A stretch of 64,000 bases of DNA, from the NCBI GenBank assembly GCA_963789565.1, contig CAWBKX010000002.1:2418001-2482000 (forward strand), given 5' to 3'. Below the pieces are notes generated by a model. The model was not told where the DNA came from. It was given only the letters and a program-made list of their open reading frames with translations, and made no database searches. Positions 17,482-25,062 of the stretch are shown one piece after another. Position 1 is the stretch's first letter; every line of letters starts with the position of its first letter. Source of the stretch: CALAGB01 sp963789565. Its GTDB lineage: Bacteria > Chloroflexota > Chloroflexia > Thermomicrobiales > Thermomicrobiaceae. Made by a program: the position numbers and the translations under genes.

Positions 17482-17940
17482 TCACGAGCCCTGTTTGTTC
17501 AGAAAGGTCTCGATCTGCTCCAGGTGATTGTTGTCGTGGTTGATGAGCTTTTCGATGATGTCTTCGACGGTGATCTGGCCGTATTCGTCATGAACGCCGC
17601 TGCGGTCCCAACCCTTGAGGGGCAGGTTCATCAGCAAAGAGATCAACTCGCCCCGCTCGTTGGCAAAGGCCTCGAGCTGCGGTCGTAGCTCCTGCGCAAC
17701 CCCTTCGGGTCCGACCTCCGGATGCCACGACTTGAGGTAGGGAGTCTCTTGAGTCAGCATGGATTGGATGCGTGTGCGGAAGAGCTTATCGACGTCGACC
17801 AGGTGAGCAACCACCTGCGGCGGCCCCCAATCTTCGGCGGTTCCGGCTGGAATGTCGCTGCCGTACGCTTCCGCCATCTCCTGGATGCGCGTCGTGGTGT
17901 GCGAAAGATCGTCGAGGAGCTCATGATAGGCGTCGGTCAT
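17482..17940 (-). CDS. DinB/YfiT-like metal-binding four-helix protein
   Basis: 152 residues. His46 in VVAHLVDVD together with His135 and His139 in LINHDNNHLEQIE gives the DinB-superfamily metal triad (H, then HxxxH about 90 residues later). These proteins include thiol-dependent transferases that use bacillithiol or mycothiol, and many of unknown function. Soluble. It ends convergently with the candidate RNA region and lies 34 bp from the VOC gene upstream on the same strand. Confidence 0.8.
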   Translation of the reverse strand: MTDAYHELLDDLSHTTTRIQEMAEAYGSDIPAGTAEDWGPPQVVAHLVDVDKLFRTRIQSMLTQETPYLKSWHPEVGPEGVAQELRPQLEAFANERGELISLLMNLPLKGWDRSGVHDEYGQITVEDIIEKLINHDNNHLEQIETFLNKQGS

Positions 17941-17974
17941 CGTTGCCCCGTTCTTTGCGAGTTGCCGGCCAAAA

Positions 17975-18565
17975 TCAGACGTGCTGCGTGCCGGTGTCGG
18001 TCAAGTGCCAGGTCACGCCGTAGGGATCGCGGAAGCGGAACGCATGCACGTCGTCCTGCACGACCGGATAGGAGCGGATGAGGACCATGCCGCGTAACGT
18101 GGCCAGCGTCTCGGTTGAGACGCGCAGACCCAGGTGCGCCAGCTTTGGCTCGCTCAGCACGGTTCCACGTCCAGCATTGACCAGGAAGAGGCTGACGGGA
18201 CCGTTGCGCAGCACGACCAGTTCCGGATAGTACCCGGTGTGCAACCCCTCGACCCAATCGAAGTCGTCCGGCATGACGTCCCAGCCGTTGCTGGAGCGAC
18301 GTGCCCGCGCGATGACGTCCATCTCGAGAAACTCATGGTAAAAGTCTTCGGCCTGCCGGATGTTGGCCACGCGCAACGCGATGTGATCGAACGCCTGGAT
18401 CTCGAGGGTATGCTCGGCCGCGGCGACCATGCTGTTCGCTGGGATGGCGAGACCGTACGGGAACCCGCTGACGTCACCCGTCGTGGTTCGACCGGTCGTC
18501 GCGGGTTGTCGCGACGCATTGCTCACGACGTTCTCGTCCGGCTGTGGTTGGAGGTGGTCGGCCAT
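17975..18565 (-). CDS. VOC (glyoxalase/dioxygenase fold) protein
   Basis: 196 residues. The N-terminal 60 residues are low-complexity. The VOC domain then begins at AFDHIALRVANIRQAEDFYHEFLEM, with the second half at KLAHLGLRVSTETLATLRGM and FRFRDPYGVTWHLTDTG. Candidate metal ligands are the His of FDHIALRV, the His of LAHLGLRV and later residues. The start at 18565 follows AAGGAG by 8 bp. Cofactor and substrate unknown. Likely co-transcribed with the DinB-like gene downstream. Confidence 0.8.
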   Translation of the reverse strand: MADHLQPQPDENVVSNASRQPATTGRTTTGDVSGFPYGLAIPANSMVAAAEHTLEIQAFDHIALRVANIRQAEDFYHEFLEMDVIARARRSSNGWDVMPDDFDWVEGLHTGYYPELVVLRNGPVSLFLVNAGRGTVLSEPKLAHLGLRVSTETLATLRGMVLIRSYPVVQDDVHAFRFRDPYGVTWHLTDTGTQHV

Positions 18566-18783
18566 CACGCAAAACTCCTTAATCCAGTTGAGTCCAGGTC
18601 GGTAGCCGGCGGCCCTTCTCACCGGAGCGACCCATCGCGGCCATTGTAGCACCCGATTATGCACGGGCGAATTCGGGCTCCTTGTCCTGGGCATGGGGCG
18701 CACTGTCGCGCTACGATACCGGTGTTCTTCTTGATGAACGCGGAGTGCGAAACATACGATGAGAAGGTGATGGGCCATCGAAG

Positions 18784-19623
18784 ATGAGTTCACCGATTCG
18801 AACGAGCTACCATACCCACAACGACTACTGCGACGGCGAATGCCGGATCGCCGAGATGATCGAGGCAGGCATCAACGCTGGATTGACCCAGATCGGCATC
18901 TCCAGCCATGCCCCACTTCCGTTCGAGACCGGCTGGACCATTAACCCGGATCGGCTGGCGGACTACGTGGATGAAGTTTGCGCTCTGCAACAGCGCTATG
19001 CAGGGCGCATTCGGGTCCTCTTGAGTGCAGAGGTCGACTTCATTCCCAACACCGATGTCGTGCGGTACCAGGAAGAGTCGCTCTTTCCGGTGGGATTCGA
19101 TTACTTCGTCGGGTCGGTCCATTTCCTGGGTACGCATGACCGGCCTCGATCCTATGACGACACCGAAGAAGGGTTCGTCGCGATTCTGGAGGAAGAGTAC
19201 GAAGGTGACGTGTCCGCCATGGTGGCCGACTACTACCGGCGCATGCAGGGTGTGCTGACCATTCCCGGAGTGCGCATCGTCGGACATCTGGACCGCATCA
19301 AACGCTGGAACACCCGGCGCGACTACTTTACTGAAGAAGAACCATGGTACCGCGAGGCGGTCGAGGAGGCGCTGCAGGCCATCGCCGCGTCTGGTCACAT
19401 CGTCGAACTCAATACGTCCGCGTGGCGCAGAGGATTCGACGAGCCCTATCCATCGGTCGCGATCCTGGAGCGCATCCGCGATCTGAGCATCCCGATCACC
19501 GTCAACAGCGACGCGCACACGCCCGCTGATGTGAACGCCGATTTTGGGCGGGCGGCCGACCTCTTGTCCGACCTCGGAATTCGTCCGGTGACGCTGGACG
19601 AGGTTGTGCCGCGCAACGCTTGA
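18784..19623 (+). CDS. PHP-domain histidinol-phosphatase-like hydrolase
   Basis: 279 residues, close to HisJ/HisK histidinol phosphatases. HTH (10-12) with DYCDGE begins the PHP metal site. SSHAPLPF, SAEVDFI, GSVHFLG, VGHLDRIKRW, ELNTSAWRRG and NSDAHTPADV supply the remaining His, Glu and Asp ligands in the right order. All nine PHP ligands appear present. It would dephosphorylate L-histidinol phosphate or a similar ester. No other histidine genes are nearby, so another substrate is possible. Confidence 0.85.
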   Translation: MSSPIRTSYHTHNDYCDGECRIAEMIEAGINAGLTQIGISSHAPLPFETGWTINPDRLADYVDEVCALQQRYAGRIRVLLSAEVDFIPNTDVVRYQEESLFPVGFDYFVGSVHFLGTHDRPRSYDDTEEGFVAILEEEYEGDVSAMVADYYRRMQGVLTIPGVRIVGHLDRIKRWNTRRDYFTEEEPWYREAVEEALQAIAASGHIVELNTSAWRRGFDEPYPSVAILERIRDLSIPITVNSDAHTPADVNADFGRAADLLSDLGIRPVTLDEVVPRNA

Positions 19624-19729
19624 TCCGGCTGTTGAGGCTTCATGAATGATTGTCGGGAGCCTGACGGACGTGATTGGCTCGAGCGACATCAATGTGCGAA
19701 ATGATTCCGTGAGACTGGGAGGCGAGTCA

Positions 19730-20614
19730 ATGCACGAGATCAAGGCTGGGCAGACCACCTTCGCGTTCCGTCCCGATGCCGCGCCAGTTCTGCGCATACA
19801 GCCGGGTGAGACGGTCAAGTTCGAGACATCGCCTGAGCCCTCAGAGCGCCTTCTTGCGGCGGGAGACTCCTGGCTCGAGCGTCTCGATATTCGAGCGATC
19901 AACGCGGTGGCGGGTCCCGTCTTCGTCGAAGGGGCTGAGCCGGGCGACGCTATCAGCGTCGAGATCGTCGACGTGGTCCCAGGTGCGTGGGGCTGGAACG
20001 CGTTCATTCCCAATTTCGGTTTGTTGGGTAACCGGAGCGGACTGACCGGCATCCGACGCCTGCCAATCGAGAATGGCCGCATCATCGTCTCGGACACGCT
20101 GTCGCTCCCCGTCGAGCCCATGATCGGTTGTCTGGGACTGGCTCCGGCCAACGGCGAGTCCTCTACGCTCGGCCCTGCCTTCCCATGGGGCGGCAATTTC
20201 GATCTGGTCCAGGTGAAGCCGGGGAATACCATCCTCTTTCCAGTGCAGGTTACGGGCGGTCTCTTCTCACTCGGTGATCTGCACGCAGCCATGGGACGCG
20301 GCGAGGCGACGTCGGTCTCGATCGAATGTCCCGGCACGGCCACGGTCAGACTCGGGTTGCGCAAGGGTTTGAAGTTGGAGACGCCACGCATCGAGACGCC
20401 GGATCGAATCTACACGATCGGTCTGCGACCCAGGGGGGACTTCGACGGCTCTCGAGAGCAGGCCGTCTCGCTGATGTTCGATTACCTGACTGAAGAGCGC
20501 GGCTTGTCGCAGTGGGATGGCTATGTGGTCTGCTCGGCAGTGGTCGACATCGAGTACGGCGGCCCGGCAGGTTCGATCACCCTCGCCAGCGTGCCGTACG
20601 ATGTTTTGGGGTGA
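19730..20614 (+). CDS. Acetamidase/formamidase family protein
   Basis: 294 residues. The family core is visible: VLRIQPGETVKFET, NAVAGPVFVEGAEPGDAISVEI, MIGCLGLAP, GGNFDLVQVKPGNTILFPVQVTGGLFSLGDLHAAMGRGE and SLMFDYLTEERGLS. The LGDLHAAMGRGE motif is diagnostic of the zinc-dependent FmdA-like amidases that release ammonia from formamide or acetamide. GGGAGG lies 8 bp before ATG 19730; the longer frame from 19646 is not used. Convergent with the glycosidase pseudogene, across two REP-like hairpins. Confidence 0.85.
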   Translation: MHEIKAGQTTFAFRPDAAPVLRIQPGETVKFETSPEPSERLLAAGDSWLERLDIRAINAVAGPVFVEGAEPGDAISVEIVDVVPGAWGWNAFIPNFGLLGNRSGLTGIRRLPIENGRIIVSDTLSLPVEPMIGCLGLAPANGESSTLGPAFPWGGNFDLVQVKPGNTILFPVQVTGGLFSLGDLHAAMGRGEATSVSIECPGTATVRLGLRKGLKLETPRIETPDRIYTIGLRPRGDFDGSREQAVSLMFDYLTEERGLSQWDGYVVCSAVVDIEYGGPAGSITLASVPYDVLG

Positions 20615-20637
20615 CAACTTCGTTTGCGTCGCGGTCT

Positions 20638-20707
20638 GTAGGGGAGCACCTCGTGTGCTCCCGGCGTGGATGGCGCGAAAGAATGCGGGAGCACCTCGTG
20701 TGCTCCC
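20638..20707 (+). repeat. Tandem pair of REP-like hairpins
   Basis: The same 21-bp hairpin (GGGAGCAC-ctcgt-GTGCTCCC) occurs at 20642-20662 and 20687-20707, 45 bp apart and in the same orientation. GTAG precedes the first copy. They lie between convergent genes and probably act as transcription barriers or REP elements. Confidence 0.8.
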
Positions 20708-20733
20708 CTGCAATCAGGTTCCGACCGTCTCGG

Positions 20734-22522
20734 TCAGCGATACCAGCCGTTGCCGGTCAGTACCTGGTTCCCCAATAACCCGAGTTGCACCTCGTAGGGC
20801 GTCCCCTTCTGATCGGGGTGCCATTCGAATCGTGCGCGCTCGAAGTACTGAACCGTATAGGTCTTCCCGTCAGCCGGGTTCACCTCCTGGATCTCCGGGC
20901 TGATCGGGTAGCCGTAGAGGGCGAGCCCACCATTCTTCTGCCAGTAATCCTTGAAGCCATTCGCCACATACTGGCCGGTCTGCGGGAAATAGATGCGGTT
21001 CGGCTCTGTCGTTGTCGGGGCCGGCTGCGTCGGGAAGCTGCGCCCCTGCGTTTCATAGCGACCCAACAGGCCGAGCTGCACCTCATAGGGCGTGCCCGAA
21101 TACTCCGGCCAATACTCGAACCGGGCGCGTTCGAAATACTGAACGGCGCGGCCCTGCACGTAGAAGACCTCGGTGCGCGGATAGCCGAACTGCGCCAGCC
21201 CGCCGTGATCCTGCCAGTACTTCAGGAACGGATCGCGCAGCGTGTGTCCCGTCTCCGGGAAGTAGAGGACGCGCGGACCGGCGTCGCCCGGTTTGGAGAC
21301 CGGAGCGGTCGGGAGGCCACCCGGATTGGCCATCGACTGATAGACCTCGAAGGCTTCCTTGCGCGGCCAGGGCGTCCCTTCTGGACCGTAGACGAAGTTC
21401 GATTCGCGCAAGCGCACCAGACCCCAATTGGCCCAGGTCCCCGCCCCACCGAAATCCTCGTACTTGAACCAGAAGACGCGATCGACCCACGGTGCCTGAT
21501 CCTTCAGCAGCGTGTAAACCTGCTGCAGGAAGTCGGCCTGCTGCTGCTCACTGGTGGTCGGATCCATGATGCCGTCACTGGTCCAATCGGGTGGGGCGGC
21601 GGGCATGCCGATTTCGGTGATCCAGACCGAGCCGGGGTCTTTGTTCGCCCCCTGAAGATCGTGAAGCTGCCTGGTATTGGTCAGGACGTCGTTTGGTGAG
21701 AGGTCGTAAGGGTGCAGTGAGACTCCGTCGTCCGGCGTGTGGCCAAACTCCTTGACGTACGCCTTGACCGCTGGCGAGGTCATAGACTTTCGTCATCCAG
21801 GCCAATTCTCCGCCGTCGACCGTGGAGTCGCGGTGTAACAGGCTGCCAACCACGAACTGCACGTTGGGATGCGCCGGTTTGTTGTTACGATAGACGTCAG
21901 AGATGATCTTGCCGTAGACGTTGGGGTTGACGGCTTGCTGTCCGCCGCTCGTCTCCTGATCGAGGAGCGAGCTGGCGTTCGGTTCGTTAAGGATTTCGTA
22001 GGCGGCAACATTGTCGCCGTAGTGATCGATGATCTCCTTGGTCCGCGCCTCGAACGCCTGGCTGTAGGCGTTGCTGCCGTCGGCGGCGGGAGTGTCGTTG
22101 ATGTGTTTGAAGCCGTAGGTGGGATCGACGTCGGCCAGGATGCCGGTGCCCAGCACCGCCAGTACCTTGACACCGTACTTGGGCGCCAGGGTGTTGATAA
22201 ACCAATCGTATTTGGAGTAGTCAATCCAACCAGGTCCCTGCGCCTGGTCATACTCGGCGTGAAATTCGATGCGCACCCAGCCCGCGCCGAGGGTCGCCAT
22301 GCCCTGCACGACGCTTTCGTCGAAGAGTTGATTGACGCCGTTGGGATAGTTGGCCGGATCGGCATTGTATTGATACCAGGGATCCTGGCCGACGATGCCG
22401 AAAAAGTCATGCGGATTGGAGGAATCGCGGGCGGCCAGCACAGTCGCGGGCGAGCTCAGCAGGAGCGTGAGCGCTAAGAGCGCCACTGAAGTGCAGGCAG
22501 CGAGCGACGTTGTGCGACGCAT
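20734..22522 (-). pseudogene. Secreted clan-A glycoside hydrolase with two C-terminal repeat modules, frameshifted
   Basis: The two overlapping frames join at 21778-21783, where one base is missing between MTKVYD and TSPAVKAYVKEFG. Joined they give about 596 residues. A signal peptide (about 1-31, LLALTLLLSSPATVLA) precedes a (beta/alpha)8 glycosidase-like domain with the acid/base motif EILNEP (Glu181) and the nucleophile-like WITEIGMP. Two copies of a 70-residue module with GGLAxxGYP and QYFERARFE follow, resembling LGFP-type cell-surface repeats. Read alone, the second segment lacks the signal and the first catalytic acid. Pseudogene or a one-base error. Confidence 0.7.
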
Positions 22523-22716
22523 CACTACGATCTCATTCCCTTCCCTCTTGGGGCGTACCGCCAGGGCGGTCGTTTGCCACCTGCTAAACGTCTTGAACGC
22601 GCTTCGGTTGTCTCCGGTCGACAGCGGATGTCGTGGCTGGCATGTTTCGTGAGGGGTGGCGAAGTTGACGAGCTCGTAACGAACCGTGGAGTACTACACC
22701 ATCACGAGAGGCGGAT

Positions 22717-23415
22717 ATGGTCGAGTTTCAAGGAATTCAAGGCCTCCTGTTCGATTCCGGCGACACGTTGATGGGGCCGATCGGCGGCGAGTGGCTGCCG
22801 GGCGACGCCTTTCGCCGCATGATCGCGACGCGTAAGAACTTGACGCTGGATTGGGAGCATCTCGACGAGGCGCACGAGGAAGCGCTAGCGCAGCTGCTTG
22901 AGGATCACTTGTTGCGGACCGAGGCCGAAGAGTTGGATCGGTTTCAGGGCTATTTCATCACGTTGCTTCAGGGGCTCGGCGTCGATGAGCCGGTCGATCA
23001 GCTAGCACGCGAGATTGCGCACGAGATGATCGAGCATCCCAGCATCGAACTCTTCCCGGACGTCGTCTCCTCGCTGGAGCGTTTCGCGGATGCGGGACTG
23101 AAGCTTGGAGTCATCTCGAACGGCTGGCCGTCACTCGATCGCCAGTTGCGACTGGTGGGCATCCGCGATTTCTTCGACGTATTGGTCGTCTCGGCGCACG
23201 TCGGCAGTCGCAAGCCAGAGTCGCGCATATTCGAAGTGGCGTTGGAAGAGATGGATCTGCCAGCCGGGTCGGTGCTGTTGGTGGACGATGCGTTGGAGAA
23301 CGTGATCGCCGCCGAGAAGCTGGGCATGCAGGGGGTCGTGGTGAATCGTCCTGGTGCGGCGCTGGATGGCTATTCCGTCATCGCCTCGCTGGATGAGATC
23401 GCCTTCGTCGGTTAG
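22717..23415 (+). CDS. HAD-superfamily hydrolase, subfamily IA
   Basis: 232 residues. Motif I is LLFDSGDTLMG (nucleophile Asp13), motif II VISNGWPS, motif III Lys in GSRKPESRIFE, and motif IV LLVDDALENVIAAEKLGMQGVVV. The helical cap lies between residues 20 and 95. Likely a small-molecule phosphatase. Its stop is interlocked with that of the next, convergent HAD gene through the shared sequence TTAG. Confidence 0.85.
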   Translation: MVEFQGIQGLLFDSGDTLMGPIGGEWLPGDAFRRMIATRKNLTLDWEHLDEAHEEALAQLLEDHLLRTEAEELDRFQGYFITLLQGLGVDEPVDQLAREIAHEMIEHPSIELFPDVVSSLERFADAGLKLGVISNGWPSLDRQLRLVGIRDFFDVLVVSAHVGSRKPESRIFEVALEEMDLPAGSVLLVDDALENVIAAEKLGMQGVVVNRPGAALDGYSVIASLDEIAFVG

Positions 23416-24257
23416 ATCACTTCCCGCCCCAGGACAAAGCGTTCGATCGCCTCGGCCACCCCGTCCTCGTCGTGGCCCCGCACCACGGCGTCGGCCCGGT
23501 TACGCACCTCTTCGGATGCGTTTCCCATCGCCACGCCCATGCCGGCCGCTTCCAGCAGCGGCATGTCGTTCTCGCCATCACCCACCGCCACCACATCGGC
23601 CATGGTTAGACCGAGATCGGTGGCCAGCAATGCCACGCCTGAAGCCTTGCTGACCCCGGGCATGTGGATGTTGGCAGCCCAATGCGGCGGATTGGCTTCC
23701 CAGCCCAGCGGCCCAGAGTGGAAGACGGCATATCCGGCGTCCGAAAAGCCCTCAGTGAGCGGCCGCAGCTCCTCCTCCGGCCCGAAGACGTCGACCGTCA
23801 GGACGTCGTTGACCTCACCCATTTTGTCCCAAGCAACGTGACACACCTCGCCGATGCGCTGGTTGACGAAGGCGCGCACGAATTCGGCTTGCGGAGGATT
23901 CTCGGGAACCACGACGCGTTCGCCACCGCCAGGGCCGAGGAGCAGCACGGGCGCCAGACCTGCCTGGAGGGCGCCGTCGACGATCACGTGCAGGAGCTCA
24001 GGCGTGAACGCGATCTCGTTCATCGGTTCCTCGCGCTCTGTGCTCCAGACAAGCGCGCCATTGGAGAGGACCAGCGGCAAGTGGATTCCGACCTCCTCGA
24101 CGATGCGTCGCGCCGAACGCAGTCGTCGCCCCGTCGCCAGCGCTACCTCGACGCCATGCGCACGAGCGGCGGCGATGGCCTCGTGCACCACCGGAGTGAC
24201 GATGTCGGATGGGTCGAGCAATGTGCCGTCGATATCGAGTACCAGCAACCGCGGCAT
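23412..24257 (-). CDS. HAD-superfamily hydrolase, subfamily IIB (Cof-like phosphatase)
   Basis: 281 residues. Motif I is LLVLDIDGTLLDP (Asp8, Asp10), followed by VALATGRRLRSARRIV, LSNGALV and the late motif GDGENDMPLLEAAGMGVAMGNA typical of Cof enzymes. The C2-type cap lies between residues 85 and 190. These enzymes dephosphorylate sugar phosphates or nucleotides. The start at 24257 follows AAGGAGG by 4-5 bp. Ends overlap tail-to-tail with the neighbouring HAD gene by 4 bp. Confidence 0.85.
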   Translation of the reverse strand: MPRLLVLDIDGTLLDPSDIVTPVVHEAIAAARAHGVEVALATGRRLRSARRIVEEVGIHLPLVLSNGALVWSTEREEPMNEIAFTPELLHVIVDGALQAGLAPVLLLGPGGGERVVVPENPPQAEFVRAFVNQRIGEVCHVAWDKMGEVNDVLTVDVFGPEEELRPLTEGFSDAGYAVFHSGPLGWEANPPHWAANIHMPGVSKASGVALLATDLGLTMADVVAVGDGENDMPLLEAAGMGVAMGNASEEVRNRADAVVRGHDEDGVAEAIERFVLGREVI

Positions 24258-24488
24258 CCAGCCTCCTTGCGCGCCGTAGTGGCGTTTCCTTGTCGAATCG
24301 TACACGTTTACCCGCGTCTCGCGAGGATGGTTTGGTTTGAGCGCATGAAGAAACCGTGAAGCCGAGAGATGCGGCGGTGGCGTGAGATCTGAAACGCGCG
24401 GATCAGCTTCTCGGGCGCCATGAATGTCGCCCTTGGGTCGGCACGCCTGACAATCCGCTCAAGCGCCGCGCTCGTCCATCTTTCCTTA

Positions 24489-24953
24489 TCAGCTTCGTGC
24501 TGCCAGGCGGTAGGCGCGACGTGCTTCGGCTTGCCGCCAACCGGTGCGCTCCTCATCGGTTCGGAGTTCAAGCATCGGCACGGGGAAGGGGTTACCGTCG
24601 TCATCCAGCGCCACATAGACGAGGTAGGCGGTGGAGGTGTGCGTGACGACGCCGGAAGCGACGTTTTCGGCATCGACGCGCACTTCGGTTTCCATGCTGG
24701 TGCGGCCGGTCCAGGTGAGACGCGCCCGGATCGTCACCAGATCGCCGACGTAGACCGGCTGCAGGAAGGTCATTGAGTCCATGATGACCGTGACGACGCG
24801 GTGCCGGGCGTGCCGGATGGCGGCGATGCCACCGGCCGTGTCGACCAGCTTCATGATAGTGCCGCCATGCACGTTCCCCTGGGAGTTGGCGTCCGAGGGC
24901 ATCATCACCTGCGCCAGCGTCGTCTCGCTCTCGGCAACACACCTGTGGTTCAT
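24489..24953 (-). CDS. Hotdog-fold acyl-CoA thioesterase (YciA/ACOT-like)
   Basis: 154 residues. MMPSDANSQGNVHGGTIMKLVDTAGGIAAIRH is the diagnostic N-terminal hotdog segment with the catalytic Asn/His-Gly-Gly/Asp arrangement. VVTVIMDSMTFLQPVYVGDLV and ETEVRVDAEN follow. It probably hydrolyses acyl-CoAs in the cytoplasm. It lies downstream of the two lipid-fusion genes on the same strand (110 bp gap) and may belong to that operon. The start at 24953 has GGAG about 11 bp upstream. Confidence 0.85.
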   Translation of the reverse strand: MNHRCVAESETTLAQVMMPSDANSQGNVHGGTIMKLVDTAGGIAAIRHARHRVVTVIMDSMTFLQPVYVGDLVTIRARLTWTGRTSMETEVRVDAENVASGVVTHTSTAYLVYVALDDDGNPFPVPMLELRTDEERTGWRQAEARRAYRLAARS

Positions 24954-25062
24954 CGGGTGGATCACTCCTCTGTCGGACACCATCCAAACCTGAACTGGCG
25001 GTCGATCTGAGGTCTTCGGTCAGCTTCGACGCTTGCGTTGCCAATGTCAATTGACGAGAGGG

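Noticed and set aside
18790..20391. 533-codon minus-strand frame over the PHP and amidase genes
   Set aside because: It lies antisense to two well-supported genes with family motifs and has no RBS or recognisable motif.
20642..20707. CRISPR-like array
   Set aside because: Only two identical units and each is a self-complementary hairpin; there is no spacer series and no cas gene.
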